Origin: Amycolatopsis saalfeldensis
GTDB taxonomy: Bacteria > Actinomycetota > Actinomycetes > Mycobacteriales > Pseudonocardiaceae
DNA: 64,000 nt
Reading direction: 5' to 3'
Assembly (NCBI RefSeq): GCF_900110575.1
Contig: NZ_FOEF01000001.1
Coordinates: 310,001-374,000 of the forward strand
The notes beneath the pieces are model-generated. The model did no database searches. It saw nothing but the letters and a program-made list of their open reading frames with translations, and was not told the origin of the DNA. The translations under genes were made by a program, and so were the position numbers. Shown one piece after another: positions 24,676-33,085 of this stretch (its first letter is position 1; the number at the start of each line of letters is the position of its first letter).

Positions 24676-26847
24676 ATGCCAGCCACCGACGACCGCGCCC
24701 CGGCCGCCGCACGCCCACGACGTCGCTGGTCGACGTCGGGGTGGCTGCTGCTCGTCCTCTTCATCGTGTTCGCCTTCGGGCTGATCGCCTCGCGACCGGC
24801 GTCACCGCCGGACCAGGGGCCGCCGACGGGTGACGTGCTGGCGGCGCAGAACGCCATCGAGGCGCTCGTGCACCCCGGCCCGCAGCCGAGCGCGCTGGCC
24901 TTGCTGCCCAAGGACTTCACCGCCGTGATGGACGTGCGGCCGGGCGTGCTGACCGCGCGTGACGGGACCGTGCGGGCCGTGCACGTCGACGGCGGCTGCT
25001 CCGCGCCGTGGGGTGACGACAACACGAAGTGGGACTACTCGGTGCCGTGCAAGGCGCACGACCTCGGCTACGACCTGCTGCGTTACGCCGACAAGAAGGG
25101 CCACCCGCTGGACCAGCAGGTCCGCGCTTCGCTCGACGCCCAGCTGTCGAAGGACATGCACCACACCTGCGCGCTGAACCCGATGGATTCGCCCCGCACC
25201 TGCCAGCTCGTCGCGACGCTGTATTCGGCCGGGCTGGTGGTGAACTCGTGGCACCAGCGCTGGGGCCCGCCGGTCGGCGACCCGATCGGCCCGATGGTGG
25301 CGGGCGTGCTGGTCATCGGCGCGCTGCTGGTGTTCCGGCTGCGCGGCTGGCCCGCGGCCCGGCGGACCCGGCCCGCGGTGCGCCGGACCGGCCCGCCGAC
25401 GCGGTGGGCATTGCTCGGCGCGGGTGGTGCGGCGCTGCTGATGCTCGGCGAGTCCGTGACCGCGCTCGCCGATTGGGCGGGCGCGCCGGAATCGGCGCTG
25501 TGGCCGTTGACCTGGCTCGCGCAGCTGACCCCGCTGCTGTTCTTCGCCGGCGGCCACGCCAACGAGGCGGGCTGGCGGGCCGAACGCGATCGCGGCTACC
25601 GGCACTACCTCGCCGAGCGCGCGAGCCCGCTGCTGCGGCCCGCGCTGATCTTCGCCGTGGTGGCGCTGCTCGTGCCGCTGGCGCTGGAACTGCTCGGCAT
25701 CCCGGCGGGCACCAACGCCACGGTGATGCGGATCGCGCTGCACCCGCTGTGGCTGCTGGGCGTGTACCTGCTGATGATCGTCTGCGCGCCGGCCCTGCTG
25801 GCGCTTTACCGCAGGGCGAGGTCGGCGTCCGTGCTGACGCTGCTGGCCCTGGTCGTCGCGGGCGAACTGGCGACGACCTGGTCGGGCTCGCAACTGCCGC
25901 GTTACGGCGCGACGCTCGCGCTGGCACTGCTGGCCCAGCAGCTGGCCTTCGCGCACGCTGACGGCGTTCGGCCCTCCCGGCGAGTGCTGGCCGTGGCGGC
26001 AGCGGTGGGCGCCGGCGGGCTCGCGGTGGCGAGCTTCGTGCTGGGTGCCTCGCCGACGCTGCTCGGCAGCCCCGGTGCACCCGCGGCCCTGTCCGCCACA
26101 CCGTGGGAAGTGCTGCTGCTGGGCGTCACACAGCTGAGTCTGGCCGGGCTCTTCGCGGCGCCGCTGCGGCGCTGGGCGGCTCGGCCCGTGGTCCGGCGGG
26201 CGGCGGGGCTGGTGCTGCGCGCGCCGATGAGCCTGTACCTGGCGTTCCTCGCGGCGATGCTGCTGCTCGTCGCCGTGGTGTACCTGCCGGGCCCGATCGC
26301 CGACGGCCTCAGCTGGCTGATCCGCCCGCGGACCGCGATGGCCGTCGCGCTGCTCGCGATACCCGCGGTCGCGGTGTTCTGGTGGTTCGAGCGCCGCCCG
26401 GGCGCGACGGCCGGGGAAGTCGTCGAGCCGCCGGTCCGCGTCCGCACCGGACCCGGCTGGCACGCGATGCTGCTGACCAGGGCGGCCGCCGTGCTCGGCA
26501 TCGCCTACGCGACGGCCGGCGTGTTCGGCCTCGCGCTGGCCCGCTTCGGCGACGTCGCCGCGGACGCCGACCTGTTCGGCCTCCGCTTCGACCCGGTGCA
26601 GAGCCTGGTCCACCTCCTGCTCGGCGTGCTGCTGCTGCACACGATCCGGACCGGCGCGACCACGGCGGCGAGCACCTGGCTGGCCTGCGCGCTGGGCTGC
26701 ATCCCGGCGCTGGTGGCCGCCTCGGACGGCGAGCCCTCGGGCGCCGCCACGGTTGTCCTGCACGCCGCGACCGCGGCGTTCGCCCTGATCGCCGCGGCAT
26801 CGTGCCTGGTCCCGGCCCGGCGCGCGGCCGGGGTGACACCGGGCTGA
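24676..26847 (+). CDS. Fusion: phospholipase A2 domain, acyltransferase-3-like membrane domain, DUF4383
   Basis: 723 residues. A signal-anchor (WLLLVLFIVFAFGLIA) is at 24-40. The extracytoplasmic segment at about 60-185 matches prokaryotic phospholipase A2: GCSAPWGDDNTKWDYSVPC, the catalytic pair His128-Asp129 in C-K-A-H-D-L-G-Y-D, and paired Cys. After a helix at about 205, residues 235-560 are multi-span and acyltransferase-3-like (LLFFAGGHANEAGW, YRHYLAERASPLLRPALIF). The last 130 residues (VQSLVHLLLGVLLL) resemble DUF4383. The order suggests lipid deacylation outside coupled to acyl transfer at the membrane; that coupling is inference. Confidence 0.75.
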   Translation: MPATDDRAPAAARPRRRWSTSGWLLLVLFIVFAFGLIASRPASPPDQGPPTGDVLAAQNAIEALVHPGPQPSALALLPKDFTAVMDVRPGVLTARDGTVRAVHVDGGCSAPWGDDNTKWDYSVPCKAHDLGYDLLRYADKKGHPLDQQVRASLDAQLSKDMHHTCALNPMDSPRTCQLVATLYSAGLVVNSWHQRWGPPVGDPIGPMVAGVLVIGALLVFRLRGWPAARRTRPAVRRTGPPTRWALLGAGGAALLMLGESVTALADWAGAPESALWPLTWLAQLTPLLFFAGGHANEAGWRAERDRGYRHYLAERASPLLRPALIFAVVALLVPLALELLGIPAGTNATVMRIALHPLWLLGVYLLMIVCAPALLALYRRARSASVLTLLALVVAGELATTWSGSQLPRYGATLALALLAQQLAFAHADGVRPSRRVLAVAAAVGAGGLAVASFVLGASPTLLGSPGAPAALSATPWEVLLLGVTQLSLAGLFAAPLRRWAARPVVRRAAGLVLRAPMSLYLAFLAAMLLLVAVVYLPGPIADGLSWLIRPRTAMAVALLAIPAVAVFWWFERRPGATAGEVVEPPVRVRTGPGWHAMLLTRAAAVLGIAYATAGVFGLALARFGDVAADADLFGLRFDPVQSLVHLLLGVLLLHTIRTGATTAASTWLACALGCIPALVAASDGEPSGAATVVLHAATAAFALIAAASCLVPARRAAGVTPG

Positions 26848-27024
26848 GCCGGACACTCCGGGTCCGACCGGCATTCCGCCGGTCGGGCGAACAAGGCGCG
26901 CATGGCGCAACATGGGTGGTGCGTGCCACACGAAGAAGGGGATGTGTAAACCTACGGCAACCACGTCCCGGCACGATGCGTCTTCAAGACCGGGACCGCA
27001 GGACTGATGAGAAGGAGCCGACGC

Positions 27025-28731
27025 GTGGATTACCCGCCTCGGAACGGGCAAGGCGACCGCCGCCCAGCCCGCCCCTGGCAGGACACGCCAGGGCGTGGCC
27101 CGGCCCGCCGCGTCCCGCCGCCCGGGCGCGCACCCCGCGAAAACGCCGAGTACGGCGCTCCCCGGGAGCCCCGCGACCCGCGTCAGGGCCCGCCTCGCCG
27201 CCCTGGCCCCCCGCCGAACCGCAGGCCGGCCCAGCGGGTCCGCCGCAACTCCTTCCGCAGCGCCAAGATCGCCCTCACCGTGGTGTCGCTGCTGGTCATG
27301 GGCCTCACCGGGTACGCGTGGGCCTCGTTCCAGGGCCTGGTCAACGGCCTCAACTACGCCGACGTGATCGACCCGAAGTCCGGCGGCGACCAGCCGGCCG
27401 ACGGCGCCCGCGACATCCTCCTGGTCGGCCTCGACAGCCGCACCGACGCGCAGGGCAACCCGCTCTCCCAGCAGCTGCTCGACCAGCTGCGCGCGGGCGA
27501 GTCCGACGGCGAGCTGAACACCGACTCGCTGATCTTCGTGCACATCCCGAACAACGGCAGCAAGGCCGTCGCCATCTCGCTGCCGCGCGACTCGTACGTG
27601 GACATCCCCGGCGGCTACGGCAAGCACAAGATCAACTCCGCGTACGCCCGCGCGATGCTCCAGGCCCGCAAGGACCTGCAGAAACAGGGCGTCACGGACC
27701 CGAAGGAGCTCGACGTCAAGGCCAACCAGGCCGGCGCGAAGGAGCTGATCTCCACCGTCGAGGAGCTCACCGGGTCCACGATCGACAACTACGCGGCGAT
27801 CAACCTGCTCGGCTTCAGCGACATCACGCAGGCCATCGGCGGCGTCGACGTCTGCCTGGCCGACAACGTCAACGACACCTACTCCGGAGCGAACTTCACC
27901 AAGGGCGTGCACACCATCTCCGGTGTGCAGGCGCTCGAGTTCGTCCGGCAGCGCCACGGGCTGCCCCGCGGCGACCTCGACCGCGTCGTGCGCCAGCAGG
28001 TGTTCATGGCCGGTATGGCGCGCAAGGTGCTCTCGGCCGGCACGCTGACCGACCCGACGAAGCTCAACGCGCTGATCGACGCCATCAAGAAGTCCGTGGT
28101 GCTCAACCAGAACTGGGACATCTTCGGCTTCGCCGAGCAGATGAAGGGCCTCACCGGCGGGCAGCTCGAGTTCCGCACCATCCCGGTGGAGAACGTCGAC
28201 TACCAGACCCCGAGCGACGGCTCCGCGATCAAGGTGGACCCGGCCGCGGTCCGGGCGTTCGTGCAGGGGCTGGTCCCGCAGCAGCCGGGCCAGCAGCAGG
28301 CGCCGCCGCCCGCGGCCGACAGCGCGAACAAGGCGACCACCGTCGACGTCCGCAACTCCTCGGGCCGCACCGGCCTGGCGGCGAGCGTCTCCAAGGAGCT
28401 GGCCGGCAAGGGCTTCACCGCGGGCGACACGGCGAACGGGACCTCGCGCAAGACCACCGTGATCTGGGTGCCGAAGGGCGGGAAGACCGCCGGGCAGGCG
28501 GTCGCCGACGCGCTGGGCACGAAGGCCACGGTCCAGGAGGACAAGAGCGTCAGCGCCGGGCACGTGATGATCTTCCTCGGCTCGGACTACTCCCCGTCCA
28601 CCTCGAGTTCCGGCGGCTCGAACGCCGCCGGCGCCCCCTCCAGCGCGCCGTCCTCCCCCGCGGCCCCGCCGGCCGGGGACAGCGGGGGCGACAAGCCCAT
28701 CACGGCCGACGGCGTGCCCTGCGTCAACTGA
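27025..28731 (+). CDS. LytR-CpsA-Psr (LCP) family cell-wall glycopolymer ligase with LytR_C domain
   Basis: 568 residues. A Pro/Arg-rich cytoplasmic tail of 70 residues and one membrane helix (IALTVVSLLVMGLTGYAW) precede the LCP domain (ARDILLVGLDSRTDAQG, NTDSLIFVHIP, SLPRDSYVDIPG, FVRQRHGLPRGDLDRVVRQQ). The LytR_C domain at about 445-530 follows (TTVDVRNSSGRTGLA), then a Ser/Pro-rich tail. LCP enzymes attach arabinogalactan or teichoic-type polymers to peptidoglycan on the outer face. GTG 27025 is preferred over ATG 27007 because AAGGAG at 27012-27017 is well placed for it. Confidence 0.92.
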   Translation: MDYPPRNGQGDRRPARPWQDTPGRGPARRVPPPGRAPRENAEYGAPREPRDPRQGPPRRPGPPPNRRPAQRVRRNSFRSAKIALTVVSLLVMGLTGYAWASFQGLVNGLNYADVIDPKSGGDQPADGARDILLVGLDSRTDAQGNPLSQQLLDQLRAGESDGELNTDSLIFVHIPNNGSKAVAISLPRDSYVDIPGGYGKHKINSAYARAMLQARKDLQKQGVTDPKELDVKANQAGAKELISTVEELTGSTIDNYAAINLLGFSDITQAIGGVDVCLADNVNDTYSGANFTKGVHTISGVQALEFVRQRHGLPRGDLDRVVRQQVFMAGMARKVLSAGTLTDPTKLNALIDAIKKSVVLNQNWDIFGFAEQMKGLTGGQLEFRTIPVENVDYQTPSDGSAIKVDPAAVRAFVQGLVPQQPGQQQAPPPAADSANKATTVDVRNSSGRTGLAASVSKELAGKGFTAGDTANGTSRKTTVIWVPKGGKTAGQAVADALGTKATVQEDKSVSAGHVMIFLGSDYSPSTSSSGGSNAAGAPSSAPSSPAAPPAGDSGGDKPITADGVPCVN

Positions 28732-28912
28732 CCTGTTCGGGTCAGCGCGGTACTCCATTCGGAGCAGTTGCCGAAATCGTCACCAAAGTCTTCGGCGAAA
28801 CCGCGTAAGGAAAAGCGCACTGCCCACTTTCATACACGTGAGACGCGTACACGTTCGCCGCACCGACAGCGGACGCGACGCGGTGGAGCGTGATCAGGGC
28901 AGGGGACGAGGA

Positions 28913-29398
28913 GTGGTGATCGACGTTGAGCACTACCAGCGGATACTCGGGGACGAGCTCCGCAAGCTCAGGCGCGGCCGCGGCTGGACGCGCAAGGAGC
29001 TGAACCGGCATCTGCAGAGCGAAATCTCCCTGCAGACGCTGGCGACGTACGAGCTGGGCACGCGCCAGTGTTCCGTGGTGCGCCTGGTGGAGCTGTGCGT
29101 CGCCATGGACGAGCTTCCCCAGGACTTGCTGGCGAAGGTGCACAGACGCGTATTCGTGGAAGAGCCCGGCCGCGTCCGGGTCGACCTCCACCGGGTGATC
29201 GCGGAGGCGTCCCCTGAGCTGCTGCCGCTGCGCCGCTGGGCGGAGGACCGCCTCCGCCAGGCCGCCGATCCGGGCCCGGACTCGAGCTCGGCGGAGGTTT
29301 CGCTCGACCTCGCGGCGCTGGAACGCATGGCGGAACTCTGCGACCTGCCGACCGTCGACCTGATCACCCACCTCCGCAAGCTCGCGCCCAGCGCCTGA
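28913..29398 (+). CDS. XRE-type helix-turn-helix regulator
   Basis: 161 residues. The helix-turn-helix is at about 8-60 (YQRILGDELRKLRRGRGWTRKEL, SLQTLATYELGTRQCSVVRLVELC), followed by a helical C-terminal half without a known ligand domain. The N-terminal block is of a type strongly conserved in Pseudonocardiaceae. Paired GTG codons at 28913 and 28916 fit the ribosome binding site AGGGGACGAGGAG; longer ATG-led starts lack one. It stands downstream of the LCP gene and is followed by a strong terminator. Confidence 0.82.
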   Translation: MVIDVEHYQRILGDELRKLRRGRGWTRKELNRHLQSEISLQTLATYELGTRQCSVVRLVELCVAMDELPQDLLAKVHRRVFVEEPGRVRVDLHRVIAEASPELLPLRRWAEDRLRQAADPGPDSSSAEVSLDLAALERMAELCDLPTVDLITHLRKLAPSA

Positions 29399-29413
29399 CC
29401 CGTCTGGCACGAG

Positions 29414-29450
29414 GGGGACTTTTCGCGTCGTCGAGGGCCGCGAAGTCCCC
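29414..29450 (+). terminator. Rho-independent-type terminator after the XRE gene
   Basis: GGGGACTTTTCGCG pairs with CGCGAAGTCCCC (two-base bulge), 11-nt loop, starting 15 nt after the stop codon and followed by TT. Confidence 0.65.
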
Positions 29451-29632
29451 TTCACCGCCGGGATCCACGGGTTCCGGCGCCGAACGCGCGCGACTGCCGG
29501 AGGTCTCCGTTACTGCAGCAGGGCGGCTTCCGCCTGCCCGAAAAGTTCCCGCTCCACCACCGGTGACGCCGAGTGGTCGGCGTCGCGCGCCCGGCGGCCG
29601 CCCGCCCTCAGGTCACCGGACCACCCATGACC

Positions 29633-29669
29633 GCTCGGCGGCGCGAACGTCCCCCTCGCGCCGCCGAGC
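29633..29669. repeat. 13-bp perfect inverted repeat
   Basis: GCTCGGCGGCGCG (29633-29645) and its exact complement CGCGCCGCCGAGC (29657-29669) enclose 11 nt. A very stable hairpin on either strand, upstream of the TetR gene at 29749; role unknown. Confidence 0.5.
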
Positions 29670-29718
29670 ACCGGGTGGCCCTCGACGTCGCCAGGCGTTG
29701 CCACCTCGAACTTACTCA

Positions 29719-29733
29719 GCAGTAGGTTACTGC
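29719..29733. promoter_or_regulatory. Operator-like palindrome upstream of TetR gene
   Basis: GCAGTA-GGT-TACTGC with perfect 6-bp arms, ending 16 nt before the GTG start at 29749. A second overlapping symmetry (TTAC-TGCCG-GTAG, 29728-29740) is also of TetR type. Position suggests autorepression. Confidence 0.5.
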
Positions 29734-29748
29734 CGGTAGAGTGAGCCC

Positions 29749-30348
29749 GTGACCACCGCGAAACGCAAGCGCATGCCTCGAGCCGAACGGGAACGGCAGA
29801 TGATCGAGGTCGCGGAGAAGGTGTTCAGCGAGCGCGGCTACGCGGCGGCCTCGATGGACGAGATCGCCGAGCTGGTGGGCGTGTCGAAGCCGATGCTGTA
29901 CGAGTACTTCCACTCGAAGGAAGGCTTGCTGCTGGCGTGCATCGCGCAGTCGCGGGCGGCGTTGCGCGAGGTCACGGAGCGGGCGACGGTCGGGGCGGAG
30001 ACCGCGGAAGAGGCGCTGCGACGCGGATTGCTGGCGTTTTTCGTGTTCATCCGCGAGCGCCGTCAGGCCTGGTCGCTGCTGCGGCACGAAATGGCGCTGA
30101 TCGGCACGCCGGCGGCCGATGAGATCGAGCGGACCCGCCGCCAGCAGACCGACCTGATCGCCGCTCTGATGAGCGGCCATTTCGACAGCGAGGACGGGAT
30201 GCGCGCCGAAGCGTCCGCCGAACTCGTCGTCGGCGCCTGCGAGCGGCTCGCGATCTGGTGCGAGCGCTTCCCCGCCGTGACCCCCGAGACGGCGACCGGC
30301 TACGCCATGGACATGCTCTGGTCCGGACTGTCACGACCCGGCCGCTGA
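29749..30348 (+). CDS. TetR-family regulator
   Basis: 199 residues. A basic N-terminus, then the helix-turn-helix (MIEVAEKVFSERGYAAASMDEIAELVGVSKPMLYEYFHSKEG), then a helical ligand domain (FVFIRERRQAWSLLRHEMA, ELVVGACERLAIWCERF). The N-terminal sequence is typical of regulators of fatty-acid or alkane metabolism in actinobacteria, but no target gene is adjacent. The GTG start lies just downstream of an operator-like palindrome. Confidence 0.9.
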   Translation: MTTAKRKRMPRAERERQMIEVAEKVFSERGYAAASMDEIAELVGVSKPMLYEYFHSKEGLLLACIAQSRAALREVTERATVGAETAEEALRRGLLAFFVFIRERRQAWSLLRHEMALIGTPAADEIERTRRQQTDLIAALMSGHFDSEDGMRAEASAELVVGACERLAIWCERFPAVTPETATGYAMDMLWSGLSRPGR

Positions 30349-30559
30349 GACGCCCGTGAAGATGCGCGTGCATTAGGCCATTCGGTCGTCACTCAGCGCT
30401 CATTCCCTCTCGTTACTTGTGACACAGAGTTTTCCTACTGTATCGATGACACTGTAGAAAGACTGATGGAGAGTCGCGGGGAGCAGAAAATCGCGTCATG
30501 AGCGTGCGGTGGCCGAGTCCCGGCCAGTAACGCATGCTGATGACGAGAGGGGTGGGACA

Positions 30560-31189
30560 GTGGTGGAGACGATCACAGCGACGTACCTGCACGACGACGA
30601 AGACTGGACGATCACCGTCAACGGCCGGGGCAAGGAGCTGTCGGCAAAGGCGCCGGGGATCATCGCTGCCCGTGACCGCGCCGACCAGCTGGTGGAACAG
30701 GTCGCCCCGGACGGGCGACCCACGGTCGTGCACCTGCTCAACGGCAGTGCGCTGGAGTTCACCAGCACCTACATGACCGCCCGGCTGACCCTCCCGGAGA
30801 TCGAACCCCTCCAGGTCCCGCCCGCGGGCACGAAGCCCCCTGCTGCCGCGCCGGCCGGTGATGCGCCCACGGGCTCGGCGGCTGTGGATCCTGCCGTCGA
30901 CGGTTCTGCTTCCGCTGAGTCCGGTGCCAAGCCCGCCACCGCGCCTGTCGACCCGGCTACGCCATCGTCCGGCAGCTCCGACGACTCCACGGCCACCCCG
31001 GCTCCGGCCGACGGCTCCACGGCCGACCCGGTGTCCGTGCCCGGTCAGGCCTCCGCGAGGTCGGTCAAGCCGCAGCTCCCGTCGAGCAAGCAGCTCTCGA
31101 AGGAGGTCGGGGACCGCAAGCCCGAGGCGCCCAGCCGTCCCGGCATCCCCGCGAGTGCCTCGGCGAAGCCGCCGGCCGCTCGCGCCTGA
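30560..31189 (+). CDS. HicB-like domain protein with a Pro/Ala/Ser-rich tail
   Basis: 209 residues from GTG 30560, which follows GAGAGGGG; longer frames lack a ribosome binding site. Residues 1-75 form a small alpha/beta unit (TITATYLHDDEDWTITVNGRGKELSAKA, IIAARDRADQLVEQVA) reminiscent of HicB/DUF1902-type folds that act as antitoxins or RNA-related proteins. Residues 85-209 are low complexity (P, A, S, T, D). No toxin partner (HicA) is adjacent, so a free-standing role is likely. Family call tentative. A TTGTGA-N15-TACTGT promoter-like pair sits near 30417-30443. Confidence 0.55.
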   Translation: MVETITATYLHDDEDWTITVNGRGKELSAKAPGIIAARDRADQLVEQVAPDGRPTVVHLLNGSALEFTSTYMTARLTLPEIEPLQVPPAGTKPPAAAPAGDAPTGSAAVDPAVDGSASAESGAKPATAPVDPATPSSGSSDDSTATPAPADGSTADPVSVPGQASARSVKPQLPSSKQLSKEVGDRKPEAPSRPGIPASASAKPPAARA

Positions 31190-31337
31190 TCAGCACCAGC
31201 CCCGCGGATGCCGGAACCGGCTGGCCCGCGGAGCAACTGTGCAGTGAACGACGCCCCGGCAGGAGCGTGGACCCGCAGGCGAGCTCAGCCGCACCAGAAC
31301 CCCCGGGGCGTGCGGAGTTCCGGTGCGGGATGAAGGC

Positions 31338-31559
31338 TCAGCGGAACAGTTTGCGAAGCAGCAGCACCGCGATCAGCGCACCGGCGCCGATCAGGGGGTA
31401 CTTGACCTTCGGGTTGTCCAGCTTGGCGCGGACGCCGTCCTTGGCCGCGTTCGCGAGCTTCTGCGGGTTGGCCTTGGTGCCCAGCTGGTCGAGCGTCGCC
31501 ACCAGGTTGGTCCTGGCCTGCTCGATCTCACGCTCGATGGTCTCGGGGTCGCGAGCCAC
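31338..31559 (-). CDS. DUF3618 small membrane protein
   Basis: 73 residues. R-D-P-E-T-I-E-R-E-I-E-Q-A-R-T-N-L forms the N-terminal amphipathic helix typical of DUF3618, followed by LDQLGTKANP and one C-terminal membrane helix (PLIGAGALIAVLLLRKLF). These proteins are thought to associate with the inner leaflet, often near YtxH/phage-holin-like genes; function unknown. The GTG at 31559 has GAGGAGGG upstream. The tRNA gene lies 122 nt away, divergent. Confidence 0.85.
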   Translation of the reverse strand: MARDPETIEREIEQARTNLVATLDQLGTKANPQKLANAAKDGVRAKLDNPKVKYPLIGAGALIAVLLLRKLFR

Positions 31560-31681
31560 GTGCCCTCCTCGCCGCATCGGACTGTAGGCGCCCACGTTAG
31601 AGGACTCCCCGCCCGCGACGGCCACTGGCCACGCCGAGCCGACCCGAACGTGGTGCGCGCTACGATTCGCGGAGGTTCCCG

Positions 31682-31758
31682 GGGGCCGTAGCCCAATTGG
31701 CAGAGGCACACGGTTTAGGTCCGTGCCAGTGAGAGTTCGAGTCTCTCCGGCCCCACCA
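31682..31758 (+). tRNA. tRNA with anticodon UAG (predicted Leu), class I shape
   Basis: Acceptor GGGGCCG (31682-31688) pairs perfectly with CGGCCCC (31748-31754), discriminator A, CCA encoded. The D-stem is GCC/GGC with a GG-containing loop. Anticodon stem CACGG/CCGTG, loop TTTAGGT, anticodon TAG at 31716-31718. The T-stem GAGAG/CTCTC encloses TTCGAGT. The variable loop is only 5 nt (31726-31730). Anticodon UAG reads CUA/CUG (Leu), yet bacterial leucine tRNAs normally have a long variable arm. Every helix is intact, so the gene looks functional; its amino acid identity is uncertain. Confidence 0.85.
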
Positions 31759-31814
31759 GTCCGAAGCCAGGGCGTGGAGCGCTTGGGAGACTCGTTGCAG
31801 GGCGGTTCACGCGG

Positions 31815-33059
31815 TCATTCCGGTCTTGCCAGCAGGTGGAACATGCCTCGGATGACGGACTGGGCTTTGGCCGTCAGGGTGATGGTGTCGGGTGCGGCGA
31901 TGGGGTCCGACGCCATGAAGCTGGCTCCCAGGGCGCGGCCGTCGGCTGTGCGGGCGAGGTAGTGCAGGGTCACCACGCCGGGCTCGCTGCCGCCCTTGTA
32001 CCACACCGCTGGGAACTGGGACACGTCCAGGTTGAGCCCGTCGTCGTTGCGAGACAGGGCGTGGTGGACCCCCGGCTGGTCGAGCCGCAGCAGCCCGGCG
32101 TAGGCGCGGCAGATGTCGGCTGGGGAGGCGAACCACTCGATCTGGTCGATGTCTCTGGGCTGGGGCCAGGTCTCCCGCACGTCCGGCAGGGGCAGCCGTT
32201 CGAGCTCCAGTACCGCGGCGGCGCGCTCGTCCTGTTGATGCAGGGCCAGGTACTGCGCGCGAGCCGTCTCGGAGGCGGCCTTGAGTCGGAAGAACGCCTT
32301 GGTGGTGAGGAACGGGACGTTTGCCCGGGGTTGGCGGTGGCCGAACAGGGACACCTGGCGCTGCACCGCGTCCCGGCCGAGCCGGTGGATCAGGTGGTCG
32401 GTGGCGGTGTTGTCGCTGATCGAGATCATGAGGTCGGCGAATTCCGACAGCGGGAAGGAAGCGCCGGCCGGGCGGTTCTGCATTGTGCCGGAGGGCAGGC
32501 TTTTCCACTCGTCGCGGATCGCCAATGGTTCGTCCCATGAGGCTCGTCCCTCGGCGACGGCCTGGGCGAGCGCGCCCAGCACGTACAGCTTGAACGCCGA
32601 GCCGATCGGTCTTCGCGTCTCGGCGTCGACGCCGTGCACGATCCGGCACCGCCCGTCCGGATCGATCTCCGCCGCGGCGAAGGACACGCGCGTTCCCAGT
32701 CCTGCGAGCTGCGTGTCGATCTCCGTCCACGAGGCCGGCTTGGCTTCGTCCGGAGTCAGCCGCAGGTCGTGCACGAGTCCTGCGGCGTCGACGTGCACCG
32801 TCAGGAGGTAGTCGCCAGCACGGCCACGCACCGCCGCCTGGGCCTGATCGCGTCGCGTCGCGAGGATCGAGTGCACCGTGAGCGGGCCCACCCCGGCCAG
32901 TGCCGCGTTGATTCCGTCCGGACCACCACTTCCGTCCACAAGAGACGGCGCGATGCGCTGGCGGATCTCGTTGTCCGGCAGCGGTGCACGGGTCGATGCG
33001 GCCACCAGCCAGTCCAGCTGTTCGCCGGCGGTCGCCGAGGCCGCGGTTTTTTCGATCAT
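31815..33059 (-). CDS. Class A beta-lactamase-like serine hydrolase
   Basis: 414 residues. All three catalytic motifs are present in order: Ser154-A-F-Lys157, Ser215-Asp-Asn217 and Lys355-Gly-Gly357 (KGG instead of KTG). An N-terminal domain of about 125 residues (cystatin/Cpe-like, as in mycobacterial LpqF-type proteins) precedes the hydrolase. No signal peptide is seen at the chosen start, so export is uncertain. Such proteins may be penicillin-interacting or non-lactam esterases. It lies 26 nt downstream of a decayed hydrolase gene in the same direction and was probably co-transcribed with it under the ArsR operator. Confidence 0.85.
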   Translation of the reverse strand: MIEKTAASATAGEQLDWLVAASTRAPLPDNEIRQRIAPSLVDGSGGPDGINAALAGVGPLTVHSILATRRDQAQAAVRGRAGDYLLTVHVDAAGLVHDLRLTPDEAKPASWTEIDTQLAGLGTRVSFAAAEIDPDGRCRIVHGVDAETRRPIGSAFKLYVLGALAQAVAEGRASWDEPLAIRDEWKSLPSGTMQNRPAGASFPLSEFADLMISISDNTATDHLIHRLGRDAVQRQVSLFGHRQPRANVPFLTTKAFFRLKAASETARAQYLALHQQDERAAAVLELERLPLPDVRETWPQPRDIDQIEWFASPADICRAYAGLLRLDQPGVHHALSRNDDGLNLDVSQFPAVWYKGGSEPGVVTLHYLARTADGRALGASFMASDPIAAPDTITLTAKAQSVIRGMFHLLARPE

Positions 33060-33085
33060 TGCTCTGCCTTTCCGGATCAGTCGGG

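Larger units (their letters stand above)
29399..29748. other. Intergenic region with two strong hairpins and an operator-like palindrome
   Basis: 350 bases between the XRE and TetR genes. It contains the terminator at 29414-29450, a 13-bp perfect stem at 29633-29669 and the palindrome at 29719-29733. No gene is convincing: a 64-codon minus-strand frame spans much of it but has no recognised family or good ribosome binding site. Confidence 0.6.

Noticed and set aside
24802..28758. A continuous minus-strand frame of over 1300 codons
   Set aside because: It is antisense to the PLA2 fusion and LCP genes, which have clear domains. The frame is open only because GC-rich codons leave few stops on the complementary strand, and its protein is low complexity with no domain.
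31682..31758. Amber suppressor tRNA
   Set aside because: The anticodon is 5'-UAG-3', which reads CUA/CUG. Suppressing the UAG stop would need anticodon CUA.
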